Source: CAYNJG01 sp964397295 (GTDB taxonomy: Bacteria > Planctomycetota > Planctomycetia > Pirellulales > Pirellulaceae). From it: a DNA stretch of 64,000 nucleotides. The stretch spans positions 12,982 through 76,981 of the forward strand of contig CAYNJG010000005.1 of the NCBI GenBank assembly GCA_964397295.1. The letters are read 5' to 3'. Both the position numbers and the translations under genes were made by a program. This document shows, one piece after another, positions 17,317 through 26,373 of this stretch. The notes under the pieces were generated by a model, which had not been told where the DNA came from, made no database searches, and was given only the letters and a program-made list of their open reading frames with translations. Each line of letters opens with the position of its first letter. Position 1 is the stretch's first letter.

Positions 17317-18558
17317 ATGCAAAAGCAGTTAGATTGCGTTGTTATCGGAGCGGGGCCAGCTGGCACAACTGCTGCGGCCTTGGTCGCAGAGGCTGGCTAT
17401 TCGACGTTACTTCTGGAGCGTGAGAAGTTTCCTCGATTCCACGTCGGTGAATCGATGATGCCCGAAACGTATTGGACGCTTGAGCGTTTAGGTGTCATCG
17501 AGCAAATGCGTGAGCGTTCGTTCGTAAAGAAGGTTGGTGTGCAATTCGTCTCGAGTTCCACCAAAGAGTCGGCGCCGTTTATGTTCGACCAGCATGACGA
17601 TCACGAGAGTTCTCAAACATGGCATGTTGAGCGAGCCGAGTTCGACAACATGCTCTTCAATAATGCGGCATCCAAAGGGGCTGACTGCCGTGATGGCTCT
17701 CGCGTGATGAACATCGATTTCGAGGACGGTGGTGCTGTCGTCACGTTTCGCGACGCTGACGGAAATGATACCCAAGTCAAATCAAAAGTCGTTATGGACG
17801 CGACCGGTCAGCAAGCAATGCTCGCCAATCGGCTTGGCCTGATGGAAGTCAACGAGAAGCTGAAGAAGGCGTCGATCTGGACGTACTACCTGAACGCCGA
17901 ACGCAACGAAGACGGACGCAACACGACCATCATTTTGCACACGGACGATAAGAAGTGTTGGTTCTGGTATATCCCGCTGGCCAACAACACTGTGAGCGTT
18001 GGCTTAGTCGGTGATCACGCACACATGCTCAAAGGCGACGCTTCCCCCGAAGAACAATTTGCTGCTCAACTCGCGAAGTGTCCTGGTGTCGAACGTCGTA
18101 TTGCTTCGGGAAATCGCGTTGGCGGTTTTCATGTGGCAAAAGAGTTCTCGTACACTACGAAACAACACGCTGGTGATAATTGGGTGCTGATCGGCGATGC
18201 GTTTGGCTTCATTGATCCGGTATACTCAAGCGGCGTTTTCCTCGCACTGAAGTCAGGCGAGATGGCTGCTGACGCGGTAGTGGATGGGCTAAAGAAAAAC
18301 GACCTGTCCGCGGCACAGCTGAATTCATGGACGCCTGAGTTCAAAGCCGGTATGGTTTGGATTCGTAAGCTCGTCCATGCCTTCTACACAGAAGAGTTCA
18401 GCTTTGGTCAATTCATGAAAGAGCACCCGCAGTACGCCAGCAATCTCACGGACTTGCTGATTGGTCGAGTATTCCAAGAAGGCGTTGGCAAGATCTTTGA
18501 TGATATGGGCCCAGCGATCGAGGCGGCCAAGTCTAACGCGACTCCGATGTCGGCTTAG
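17317..18558 (+). CDS. FAD-dependent oxidoreductase of the flavin-dependent halogenase family
   Basis: A 413-residue flavoprotein. The N-terminus has the dinucleotide fold 'VVIGAGPAGTTAAALVAEAGY', then 'FPRFHVGESMMP', a signature shared by FADH2-dependent halogenases and related monooxygenases. 'SFVKKVGVQF' keeps the lysine that aligns with the halogenase catalytic lysine region, and 'CWFWYIPL' fits the WxWxIP motif used to tell halogenases from monooxygenases. 'GDAFGFIDPVYSSGVFLA' is the second FAD-binding segment. It could halogenate a small aromatic or carrier-bound substrate, but many planctomycete homologues are uncharacterised. The ATG at 17317 is chosen over TTG at 17305 because GAGG precedes it. 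No biosynthetic cluster surrounds it; the next gene is an exported DUF3500 protein. Confidence 0.78.
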   Translation: MQKQLDCVVIGAGPAGTTAAALVAEAGYSTLLLEREKFPRFHVGESMMPETYWTLERLGVIEQMRERSFVKKVGVQFVSSSTKESAPFMFDQHDDHESSQTWHVERAEFDNMLFNNAASKGADCRDGSRVMNIDFEDGGAVVTFRDADGNDTQVKSKVVMDATGQQAMLANRLGLMEVNEKLKKASIWTYYLNAERNEDGRNTTIILHTDDKKCWFWYIPLANNTVSVGLVGDHAHMLKGDASPEEQFAAQLAKCPGVERRIASGNRVGGFHVAKEFSYTTKQHAGDNWVLIGDAFGFIDPVYSSGVFLALKSGEMAADAVVDGLKKNDLSAAQLNSWTPEFKAGMVWIRKLVHAFYTEEFSFGQFMKEHPQYASNLTDLLIGRVFQEGVGKIFDDMGPAIEAAKSNATPMSA

Positions 18559-18567
18559 TTTGCGAAG

Positions 18568-18617
18568 TGGACAACCTACCGAAGCGGATCGGTATCGGAT
18601 TGCACGGAGATTGTCCA
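18568..18617 (+). terminator. Stem-loop after the halogenase-like gene
   Basis: TGGACAACCT (18568-18577) pairs with AGATTGTCCA (18608-18617) at 9 of 10 positions, and the loop contains a second small stem, ACCGA/TCGGT. It starts nine bases after the stop codon. There is no U-tract, so it may slow or end transcription or only protect the message. Confidence 0.35.
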
Positions 18618-18722
18618 GCCAATTCGCCGGTGTTAGCTCCTATCGCTGATTCGGTTTGATTCTTCGCGAATTGTTTGCTCCAATATCCGACAGTCGTTCT
18701 CACTTCTCGCAAGGAGCCAAGT

Positions 18723-19727
18723 ATGTCTGAGTCAAATCAAGATGCATCACGTCGTCAGTTCTTGAAAAACGTTGGTGCTGGGGCAGCATTGGCTTCCACT
18801 GGGTTGATTCCTTCACTGGCATCGGCCGTTGAGATCGCAAAGACCAAGCCTGAGTCGATTGTCGAAACGCTTTTCAAGTCTCTCAATGAGAAGCAACGCA
18901 AAGACGTTTGTTTTGACTGGGACCATACAGATAAGAGACGTGGTTTGCTGCGAACTCGCGTTGCCAACAATTGGCACATTACGAAGCACGGTGTTACCGA
19001 GGATTTCTACACTGCCGACCAGCAAGAAATGATTCGTGCGATCTTCCAAGGCATCATCGCTCCAGATTGGCATAAGAAATACGACCAACAGTTGGACGAC
19101 GACTGCGGCGGTTGGGGGGATCAGAGTATTGCGATCTTTGGCGAGCCAGGTGAAGGCAAATTCGAACTAGCACTGACGGGCCGTCACATTACGTTGCGTT
19201 GTGATGGTAACTCGGCGGATCATGTGGCGTTTGGTGGGCCCATCTTCTACGGGCATGCACCTGAAGAGGACGAAACCCAAGAGCACGACGGCAACGTATT
19301 TTGGGAGCAGGCTGTCGAAGCGAATAAAATCTACGCGATGCTCGATGGCAAACAACGCAAAATGGCACAAGTTGCGAAAACTCCGAGAGAGCAAAATGTT
19401 GCCTTCCGCGATAAAGAAGAGTTCACGGGCATTCCGATGGCAGAGTTGTCAGCGGATCAAAAAGAGCAGGTGCAAAAAACGCTGCTCTCGATGTTTGGCA
19501 TGTTCCGCCATTCCGACAAAGCGGAAGCACTTGAGTGCTTGAAAACCCAAGGCGGCATCGATGCGTGTAACCTCGCGTTCTACACCGATCATGACATCGG
19601 CAACGACGAAGTTTGGGATAACTGGCGCATCGAGGGGCCATCCTTCGTCTGGCATTTCCGAGGCTCGCCGCACGTGCACGTTTGGGTGAACTTAGCCGAT
19701 GACAGTTCGGTCAAGCTAAACGCTTAG
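18723..19727 (+). CDS. Tat-exported DUF3500 domain protein
   Basis: A 334-residue protein with a twin-arginine signal: 'SRRQFLKNVGAGAALASTGLIPSLASA'. The body matches DUF3500, with 'ESIVETLFKSLNEKQRKDVCFDWDH', a 'LTGRHITLRCDG' segment, 'FGGPIFYGHAP', and histidine/aspartate-rich C-terminal 'FYTDHDIGNDEVWDNWRIEGPSFVWHFRGSPHVHVWV' features (the last part contains HxHxW). The family is uncharacterised; export in folded form suggests a metal or cofactor enzyme outside the cytoplasm. The ATG at 18723 follows an AAGGAG-type site about six bases upstream, while the open frame reaching 18675 has no such site. It is convergent with the KDG kinase gene, with only 11 bases between the two stops. Confidence 0.82.
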   Translation: MSESNQDASRRQFLKNVGAGAALASTGLIPSLASAVEIAKTKPESIVETLFKSLNEKQRKDVCFDWDHTDKRRGLLRTRVANNWHITKHGVTEDFYTADQQEMIRAIFQGIIAPDWHKKYDQQLDDDCGGWGDQSIAIFGEPGEGKFELALTGRHITLRCDGNSADHVAFGGPIFYGHAPEEDETQEHDGNVFWEQAVEANKIYAMLDGKQRKMAQVAKTPREQNVAFRDKEEFTGIPMAELSADQKEQVQKTLLSMFGMFRHSDKAEALECLKTQGGIDACNLAFYTDHDIGNDEVWDNWRIEGPSFVWHFRGSPHVHVWVNLADDSSVKLNA

Positions 19728-19738
19728 GATTCGGGCGA

Positions 19739-20824
19739 TTAACGAATGACTCGACCTGATCCTGACCCTTTCATCAGAGCCTCGACCTCTGAGCGGGACG
19801 AGAAGTTAAAGTCGCCGACAATCGAATGTGCTAAGCAAGAAGCGGCGGTTGCGAATTGAATTGCCGTTTCCGGCGCCGCAAGTTCGGGCGTGTTGAGTGC
19901 AAAGATCAATCCTGCGGCGAAGGAGTCGCCGCCACCGACTCGATCGACGATGTTCTTGATTTCGTAGGGGTTGTATTTGCCGTCGGTCATTGGGGAAAAG
20001 TGAGCGCTGTTGCTGGCTACATCGAATAGCATGGCGCCCCAGTTGTTATGCGATGCGGAAATGCTTTCCCTCAAGGTGATCGCGACGCGTGAGATGTTTG
20101 GAAATTCACTTGCGACTTTACTTGCGACTTCGGGATAGCGTTCGATCGAAAGTTGACCCGTGTGGACGTCAGTATTTCCCGCTTGGATGCTGAGCACATC
20201 GTGGCAGTCTTCTTCATTAGCAATCACGACGTCTACCATGGGTAGCAAGCCTCGCATAGTTTTCTCTGCGAGTTCGCGTGGCGCGGTTGAGTTGTCCCAC
20301 TTCCACAGTTTCTTGCGGAAGTTCAAATCGCACGACACCGTTACGTTCGCGGCTTTCGCTGCGGTCAATGCGGCCAGTGAAGTTTCCGCGGCTTGTTTTG
20401 AGATCGCGGGTGTGATGCCAGAGATGTGCAGCCACTTTGCATCGCTGAATATCGACTGCCAATTGTATTCGTCAGGTGTAGCCAGTCCGATCGATGTGTC
20501 TGTGCGGTCGTAGATGACTTGGCTTGGGCGTTGATTCGCGCCGGTTTCTAGGAAGTACAATCCAAGGCGCCCGTCACGGCGAACAATGTGATCCGTTCCG
20601 ACACCACGGGTGCGCAATGATGCCACACACGCGTCTGCGATCGAATGCGTGGGCAATGCCGTCACGAACTGTGTGGAAGCTCCGAATGTGGATAGCGATG
20701 AAGCTACATTAGCTTCTGCACCAGCAAACGTGACATCGATCGCTCCGGGCATCGTCTGTCCGAAACGCAAGAAGCCCGGCGCCGCCATGCGGCCCATGAT
20801 TTCACCAAACGTAACAATACTCAT
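19739..20824 (-). CDS. kdgK: 2-keto-3-deoxygluconate kinase (PfkB family)
   Basis: A 361-residue ribokinase-fold sugar kinase. The N-terminus reads 'TFGEIMGRMAAPGF' with the sugar-binding 'GAEANVASSLSTFGA', and the C-terminal PfkB signature is 'DRVGGGDSFAAGLIFAL', where the aspartate is the catalytic base. Together with the overlapping downstream-encoded KDPG aldolase (its stop overlaps this start as ATGA), the pair performs the last two steps of uronate and pectin/alginate catabolism: KDG to KDPG, then to pyruvate and glyceraldehyde-3-phosphate. That context makes KDG kinase more likely than fructokinase. Cytoplasmic. No dedicated regulator is next to the pair. Confidence 0.88.
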   Translation of the reverse strand: MSIVTFGEIMGRMAAPGFLRFGQTMPGAIDVTFAGAEANVASSLSTFGASTQFVTALPTHSIADACVASLRTRGVGTDHIVRRDGRLGLYFLETGANQRPSQVIYDRTDTSIGLATPDEYNWQSIFSDAKWLHISGITPAISKQAAETSLAALTAAKAANVTVSCDLNFRKKLWKWDNSTAPRELAEKTMRGLLPMVDVVIANEEDCHDVLSIQAGNTDVHTGQLSIERYPEVASKVASEFPNISRVAITLRESISASHNNWGAMLFDVASNSAHFSPMTDGKYNPYEIKNIVDRVGGGDSFAAGLIFALNTPELAAPETAIQFATAASCLAHSIVGDFNFSSRSEVEALMKGSGSGRVIR

Positions 20825-21492
20825 GCTTTGTCTTTCGCTCTCGCTTGCTTCACTATTTCTACTGCCTGGGCCGCTCGGTCTCTGATGCCCGACCAGTCTT
20901 CACTATTAATTGCATCGCGTTTCGCCAACCATGACCCACCGACTGCCATGATCAACGGATTGCTCATATAAGTTGCCAAATTGTCTGCATTCACGCCGCC
21001 CAGCGGGACATACCGCAAACCAAGATGCGCGTATGGCGCAGCCATGCTTTTCAGAAACGTCAAACCACCACTGGGTTCCGCAGGAAAGAACTTGAGCTCG
21101 CGACAGCCCAATTCGACGGCCGTTTCGATGTCGGAAGGCGTTGCGATGCCGGGAGCAAACGGAAGGCCAATCTTCTGAGCCGCTTGGATAACGCGTGGAT
21201 TGGTTCCCGGTGCAACGGCAAACTGTCCGCCGGCGTCGTGGACCATTTGAATCTGTTCGGTCGTAAGCACCGTTCCGATACCTGCGATCATTTCCGGAAT
21301 TTCACGGCGAATATTTCTCAACGCACCAAGAGCCGCCGGCGTTCGAAGCGTCAGCTCCATGGCCGTGATCCCGCCATCGAGCAATGCTTTTGCAACTGGA
21401 ATAGCGTGGTCTTCGTCGTCGATTACTAAGACTGCGATGATGCCGCATTGCTCGATCTTGTCGAGTAGCGGTTCGTCGAACTGGGATTTCAT
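20821..21492 (-). CDS. eda: KDPG/KHG aldolase
   Basis: The 223-residue product is a class I aldolase of the Eda family. It has 'AMELTLRTPAAL' with the catalytic glutamate, 'GIGTVLTTEQIQMVHDAGGQFAVAPG', and the Schiff-base lysine in 'CRELKFFPAEPSGG', followed by 'YVPLGGVNADNLATYM'. It cleaves 2-keto-3-deoxy-6-phosphogluconate to pyruvate and glyceraldehyde-3-phosphate. The ATG at 21492 is preferred over a GTG at 21504 because the family N-terminus begins at about this point. It is the first gene of a two-gene operon with kdgK (four-base overlap). An LRR gene on the same strand ends 119 bases upstream. Confidence 0.93.
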   Translation of the reverse strand: MKSQFDEPLLDKIEQCGIIAVLVIDDEDHAIPVAKALLDGGITAMELTLRTPAALGALRNIRREIPEMIAGIGTVLTTEQIQMVHDAGGQFAVAPGTNPRVIQAAQKIGLPFAPGIATPSDIETAVELGCRELKFFPAEPSGGLTFLKSMAAPYAHLGLRYVPLGGVNADNLATYMSNPLIMAVGGSWLAKRDAINSEDWSGIRDRAAQAVEIVKQARAKDKA

Positions 21493-21611
21493 AACGCGTC
21501 TCACAGCAGATTGGCAATTGAGTGATCAAACATATCGAAATCAACTGTGATCGCATACGTCCGGTTGCGCATGGGGCGAGAAAAATTTGGCTAAGATTCC
21601 AGTGCGCAAAG

Positions 21612-22853
21612 TCATCGAATGATTTTGCAGTTGGGCCTAGCCTCTTGTAGTAACTTGATTTGATCGTCATTCCACTCGTCGCGACTCATCGAGTGCAAGT
21701 TCAATCGAACAAGATTCGGTAGTGACGACAGCGGAACGATATCCGGAATGTTGCACGTGTCGAGGGCTAAGGTCTGTAGTTCTGGAAATTCGACCATCGC
21801 AGACCAATCCATCGCATTGATTCTCGTAAGGCTCAGTGCGCGTAACCGAGTTAGTTGGCTCAAACTCGAGAAGTTCTTGCATTGAAATCCTACTAAATCT
21901 AATTCCTCCAAATTCGAAAGGCCCGCGACAAAATCAAGATTGTCTGTCTTTGTGTTTGTCGTGTAGATGCGAAGTGTACGGAGGGATTCTAGACTTGCCA
22001 ACGGTGCGAGATCGGTTTCAGGGTGAACTCGTAAAACCAGTTCAACGAGTTGTTTGAGTCCCGATAGTGCACGGACGCCGTTTGTTTGCATTTCCTCCAG
22101 ATGCAATTCACGTAGAGCCGTTAACTCTCGAATCGGTGATAGGTTTACGTTCGCACCGTTGTGGCATTGCAGGCTGAGATGCTCGAGCGAATGCATGTTT
22201 TTCAACGCAGAGAGATCATCGATCGAATCCAGGCTCAGCCTTAGTCTCTTTAGCTTGGTTAGGTTTCTTAATGGAGTCAGGTCAACTTCGTGACTATAGA
22301 TCGAGAGTTTTTCAAGCCAGTGCATTTTGCCAAGCGAAGTGACATCGCGAATATTCACGAAGGCGAGAGAAACGTTCGTTAGATGTTGCAGGTTAGATAA
22401 CGGGCTCAGTACGTCTTTCCGCAGTTGTGCGTGAACGTCTGGCGAACGGTTGTCGATTGATACTGTTTGTAATTCCGTAAACTCCGACAAGGGCCGCAGA
22501 TCGATCTGATTTTCGTCGTGCAATGCCAAATAGACACTCGTGACTTCTTGAAAATACTCTTCACCGACTTTGTCTATTATCCACTGCGGTTGGGGTTGAG
22601 GTTCGGATCCGTCTTTGGTTTGCCAATCGTAGCCTAGTTTTAGGTTGCCTTGCTTCAGGAGTTTCTCTACGGAAGATCGCTGCGCTCTTGCACGGTGGAT
22701 TTTCCGGCTTGCCCATCCCATCAAGCACGCGATGGCGGTTACCAAGACAAGCATCGTCCGCAGGCTAAAGCGTCTGGGCTTCGCGGCGGACTGATTGTCG
22801 CCGTTTTGGGCCTGCGAATTGACGCTGGTCTCGGTTGGCTCTGGCGTACGCAT
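21612..22853 (-). CDS. Membrane-anchored leucine-rich-repeat protein
   Basis: A 413-residue protein. Residues 1-24 are polar, then 'KPRRFSLRTMLVLVTAIACLMGW' is the basic-plus-hydrophobic anchor seen at the start of many planctomycete LRR proteins. The region after residue about 100 is built from roughly 24-residue repeats of the type 'LTPLRNLTKLKRLRLSLDSI', 'LSALKNMHSLEHLSLQ', 'LAPLASLESLRTLRIYT', about eleven units. It ends 'LLQEARPNCKIIR', also common in this group. It is probably a periplasm-facing interaction scaffold; the ligand is unknown. Its start is 207 bases from the divergent ThuA-fusion gene. Confidence 0.8.
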   Translation of the reverse strand: MRTPEPTETSVNSQAQNGDNQSAAKPRRFSLRTMLVLVTAIACLMGWASRKIHRARAQRSSVEKLLKQGNLKLGYDWQTKDGSEPQPQPQWIIDKVGEEYFQEVTSVYLALHDENQIDLRPLSEFTELQTVSIDNRSPDVHAQLRKDVLSPLSNLQHLTNVSLAFVNIRDVTSLGKMHWLEKLSIYSHEVDLTPLRNLTKLKRLRLSLDSIDDLSALKNMHSLEHLSLQCHNGANVNLSPIRELTALRELHLEEMQTNGVRALSGLKQLVELVLRVHPETDLAPLASLESLRTLRIYTTNTKTDNLDFVAGLSNLEELDLVGFQCKNFSSLSQLTRLRALSLTRINAMDWSAMVEFPELQTLALDTCNIPDIVPLSSLPNLVRLNLHSMSRDEWNDDQIKLLQEARPNCKIIR

Positions 22854-23060
22854 TGTGACATTTGTTCCTGAACTTAACGCGTCCAGAACTCAATGTGACA
22901 CAACGGTGTGTGTTACGCCAATCATTCTGGATTGGCTCGGTTGAGTTGTGCAAGGAGCAGCGATAAAGAGTGCTGCGAAATGTGGACTTTGGACTTTGAT
23001 TGTGCTTAAATAATGGACCCACCGAAGTCGTTTTCTTACCGTTGATTCAGGGAGTTGTCC

Positions 23061-26000
23061 ATGCGTGCTTTTCTTGCCCTATGCATGCTTTGTTGCTTTG
23101 TTCCTCAACCTTTGCTGGCTGTTGATTTGGCCAATGAAGCAGCTCCAGGTTCGAGTTTCGATGTGCGTGAAGGGTTCAAGGTCGAACGGCTTTACTCGGT
23201 GCCAAGCAAAGAGCAGGGGTCATGGGTCTCGATCACCGTTGATGATCACGGTCGGCTCTATACGTCGGATCAATACGGAAAGCTCTATCGAGTTACGCCG
23301 CAAGCGATCACTGGTGGTGAAATCAAAATCGAGCCGATTGACCTTGAAATCGGTCAAGCTCAAGGTTTGCTGTACGCATTCAATTCGCTCTACGTAATGG
23401 TCAATGGCAAGGGAGCGGGCTTCTACCGGGTTTCTGATACGGACGGCGATGACCAACTCGACAAAGTTGAGCTATTGCGAGCAATCAAAGGTGGTGGAGA
23501 GCACGGTCCGCACGCAATCGTGTTGTCGCCAGACAAGCGGTCGTTGTTTGTTTGTGCGGGAAATCATACGGATGAACCAAGTGCAGAAAAATCTCGAGTG
23601 CCACGCAACTGGGCCGAAGATCAGTTGCTGCCGCGGCAGTGGGACGCGCGCGGTCACGCGGCCGGAAAACTGGCGCCAGGTGGTTGGATTGCGAAGACCG
23701 ATCCGGACGGAAAGGAATTTGAGATTCAAACGATTGGCTTCCGCAATGAATATGACATCGCGTTTAATCCCGAAGGGGAGCTATTCACCTACGACGCTGA
23801 CATGGAATGGGACATCGGTACTCCGTGGTATCGTCCGACCCGCGTGAATCATTGCACGAGTGGTGCGGAGTTTGGGTGGCGGTCAGGAACGGGCAAGTGG
23901 CCAAAGGATTACCCCGATAGCTTGGGCAGCGTTGTGGACATCGGTCCGGGTTGCCCGACGGGAATCGTATTTGGCACCGGTGCCGCATTTCCAGAGAAGT
24001 ACCAGCGAGCGTTGTTCATTTCTGATTGGAGCTACGGAGTTCTCTATGCCGTACACCTAACGCCGGATGGGTCGAGCTACGTTGGAGAACGCGAGTCATT
24101 TATTTCCGGCTCGCCATTGCCTCTCACTGATCTCGTCGTCAACCCGGTCGATCAATCGATGTACTTTCTAACAGGTGGTCGTCGCGTTCAATCGGGTTTG
24201 TATCGGGTGACTTACATTGGTGGCGAATCCACAAAGCTTGCAATGCCGAATCCAGCGAACGCCGCAGAGCGAGCTGCTCGTCGTAGTCTCGAAGCATTGC
24301 ATGTGGCTGGTGCGGAAGACGCAATCGAAAAAGCATGGCCACATCTGAGTAACAAAGATCGAGCGACCCGATACGCCGCACGCATTGCGATCGAGCACCA
24401 GCCTGTTGAAGACTGGCAAGATAAAGCGCTCGCTGAGTCTGATCCTACAGCGCGAACGCACGCTATTCTGTCGTTGGCCCGGTCTGCTGATCGTGATTCC
24501 GATCTCATGAAAAAAACCGTTGCAGGTTTGATGAAGACGTCATGGGATTCGCAGTCGAATGCTGACCGCGTTAACACGATGCGTGCGATGGCGGTGTCGT
24601 TCATTCGCCTTGGTGCGGAAGATGGGCAGCTTGACGACGAAACGCGTGAGGCGGCGACGGATTATCTTTCATCACATTTCCCATCGGGGAGCTATGCCGT
24701 AGATCGAGAACTCAGTCGTTTACTGGTCTACCTGCAAGCACCCGGCACGGCTGAGCGTGTTGTGGGCCTGCTAGAAAAATCTCCCAATCAAGAAGAGCAG
24801 ATTCACTACGCATACGTTTTACGAACGTTGAAGGAAAGTTGGTCACCGGAGTTGCGAGAGCGTTACTTCACATGGTTCAACACCGCTCAATCGACGCAGC
24901 GAGGTGGCGCGTCGTTTGGTGGGTTCCTCAACAACATCCGCGACGAAGCGGCGAAGCTTTTGTCGGACTCAGAAAAAGGAAAACTAAAAGAGATCCTCGA
25001 AGCGAAACCGAAAGCCGAAGAATTGGTTGCTGTGACACGAACGAAAACGGTGAAAGAATGGAAGGTTGCCGATCTTATTGCGGACGCACAGAACGGCATG
25101 GCGGACCGTAACTTCGAAAAAGGCAAGCAGCACTTCAAGGAGGCAGGTTGCTATAAGTGTCATCGCTACGATGGTAGCGGCGGAATTACTGGCCCCGATC
25201 TTACGGCTGCCGGCACGCGTTTCGATCACAAAGCGATGCTCGAGGCAATTATCGAACCGAGTAAAGTGATTTCGGATCAATATCAAGCCACGCAATACGT
25301 GATGGATGACGGACGTATTGTTACCGGTCGTGTCGTTAACATGAGCGGCGGCAACCTCAGCATCATGGAGAACATGTTGGATCCCGGAAAGCATACGTCT
25401 GTCAAGCGTGACCAAGTCGAGGAGCAGATTCCGTCAACGGTTTCGATGATGCCAACTGGCTTGTTGGACACATTCGAGAAAGAAGAGATTCTCGACCTGC
25501 TGGCGTTTGTTCGTTCGGGTGGCAAGTCCGACGACAAGATGTTTGCTCAGGCGGGTGCCGCAGCAATTCCAGCGACGAAAGGTAAGAAACCTCGCGTGCT
25601 GTACATCTCGGAAAGCAAAGGCTTCAAACACGGTTCGGTGAATCGCAAGGAAGGTGAGCGGGCTCCATCAGAACTCGCGATGATGCAGCTTGCGAAAGAC
25701 ACGGGCGAGTTCACTATCGTTTGTTCGCAAAACTCGGAAGCAGACGTTACGAAAGAGAACCTTCAGAACTTCGACATCGTGATGTTCTATACGACGGGTA
25801 AATTGCCAATCACTGACGACAATCTGAAATACTTCTTGAGCGAGTGGCTTGAGGAGAAAGGCCACGGCTTCATCGGATTCCATTCGGCAACGGACACCTA
25901 TAAAGACACCGAGTTGTACTGGGATATTTCCGGCGGAACCTTCAGTGGCCATCCTTGGGGTGCTGGTGGCAAAGTAACGATGGCTGTGCACGATCTCGAG

Positions 26001-26366
26001 CACCCGACGATGAAGCCCTTTGGTACTGACTCGTTTGTTTTCCAGGACGAGATCTATCAGTACGATCACTGGCAACCGGAGAAGTGCCACGTGTTGATGA
26101 GTCTCGATATGGAAAAGTCGAAGGTCAAGCGTCCCTACCACGTGCCTGTTGCTTGGTGTAAGCAAGTCGGTGACGGTCGAGTGTTCATGAACAACATGGG
26201 CCACCGAGAAGAAACTTGGCAAGACGATCGCTTTCTCGAATCGGCATTAGCCGCGATTCACTGGGCAGCTGGCAACATAGATGGTGATGCAACGCCTAAT
26301 CCTGATGTGTCGGCCGCACATCACGAGCATTCGAAGAAATTCGGAACGCCAGCAGAAGCAAAGTAA
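23061..26366 (+). CDS. Secreted propeller/PVC-type cytochrome c/ThuA fusion protein
   Basis: An 1101-residue exported protein (signal AFLALCMLCCFVPQPLLA). Residues about 30-375 form a glucose/sorbosone-dehydrogenase-like beta-propeller ('VREGFKVERLYSVP', 'EHGPHAIVLSPD', 'NEYDIAFNPEGELFTYDADMEWD'). A helical HEAT-like stretch follows to about 660. Then comes a PVC-type haem-binding domain with one 'CYKCH' site and 'ITGPDLTAAGTRFD', 'EAIIEPSKVISDQY', typical of planctomycetes. The last ~270 residues are a ThuA/GATase-like domain ('RVLYISESKGFKHGSV', 'GHGFIGFHSATDTY', 'DEIYQY', 'FMNNMGH'). A role in periplasmic sugar oxidation with electron transfer to the haem is inferred. The ATG at 23061 has GGGAG just upstream; the TTG at 23055 is rejected. 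Confidence 0.85.
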   Translation: MRAFLALCMLCCFVPQPLLAVDLANEAAPGSSFDVREGFKVERLYSVPSKEQGSWVSITVDDHGRLYTSDQYGKLYRVTPQAITGGEIKIEPIDLEIGQAQGLLYAFNSLYVMVNGKGAGFYRVSDTDGDDQLDKVELLRAIKGGGEHGPHAIVLSPDKRSLFVCAGNHTDEPSAEKSRVPRNWAEDQLLPRQWDARGHAAGKLAPGGWIAKTDPDGKEFEIQTIGFRNEYDIAFNPEGELFTYDADMEWDIGTPWYRPTRVNHCTSGAEFGWRSGTGKWPKDYPDSLGSVVDIGPGCPTGIVFGTGAAFPEKYQRALFISDWSYGVLYAVHLTPDGSSYVGERESFISGSPLPLTDLVVNPVDQSMYFLTGGRRVQSGLYRVTYIGGESTKLAMPNPANAAERAARRSLEALHVAGAEDAIEKAWPHLSNKDRATRYAARIAIEHQPVEDWQDKALAESDPTARTHAILSLARSADRDSDLMKKTVAGLMKTSWDSQSNADRVNTMRAMAVSFIRLGAEDGQLDDETREAATDYLSSHFPSGSYAVDRELSRLLVYLQAPGTAERVVGLLEKSPNQEEQIHYAYVLRTLKESWSPELRERYFTWFNTAQSTQRGGASFGGFLNNIRDEAAKLLSDSEKGKLKEILEAKPKAEELVAVTRTKTVKEWKVADLIADAQNGMADRNFEKGKQHFKEAGCYKCHRYDGSGGITGPDLTAAGTRFDHKAMLEAIIEPSKVISDQYQATQYVMDDGRIVTGRVVNMSGGNLSIMENMLDPGKHTSVKRDQVEEQIPSTVSMMPTGLLDTFEKEEILDLLAFVRSGGKSDDKMFAQAGAAAIPATKGKKPRVLYISESKGFKHGSVNRKEGERAPSELAMMQLAKDTGEFTIVCSQNSEADVTKENLQNFDIVMFYTTGKLPITDDNLKYFLSEWLEEKGHGFIGFHSATDTYKDTELYWDISGGTFSGHPWGAGGKVTMAVHDLEHPTMKPFGTDSFVFQDEIYQYDHWQPEKCHVLMSLDMEKSKVKRPYHVPVAWCKQVGDGRVFMNNMGHREETWQDDRFLESALAAIHWAAGNIDGDATPNPDVSAAHHEHSKKFGTPAEAK

Positions 26367-26373
26367 AGCTGGG

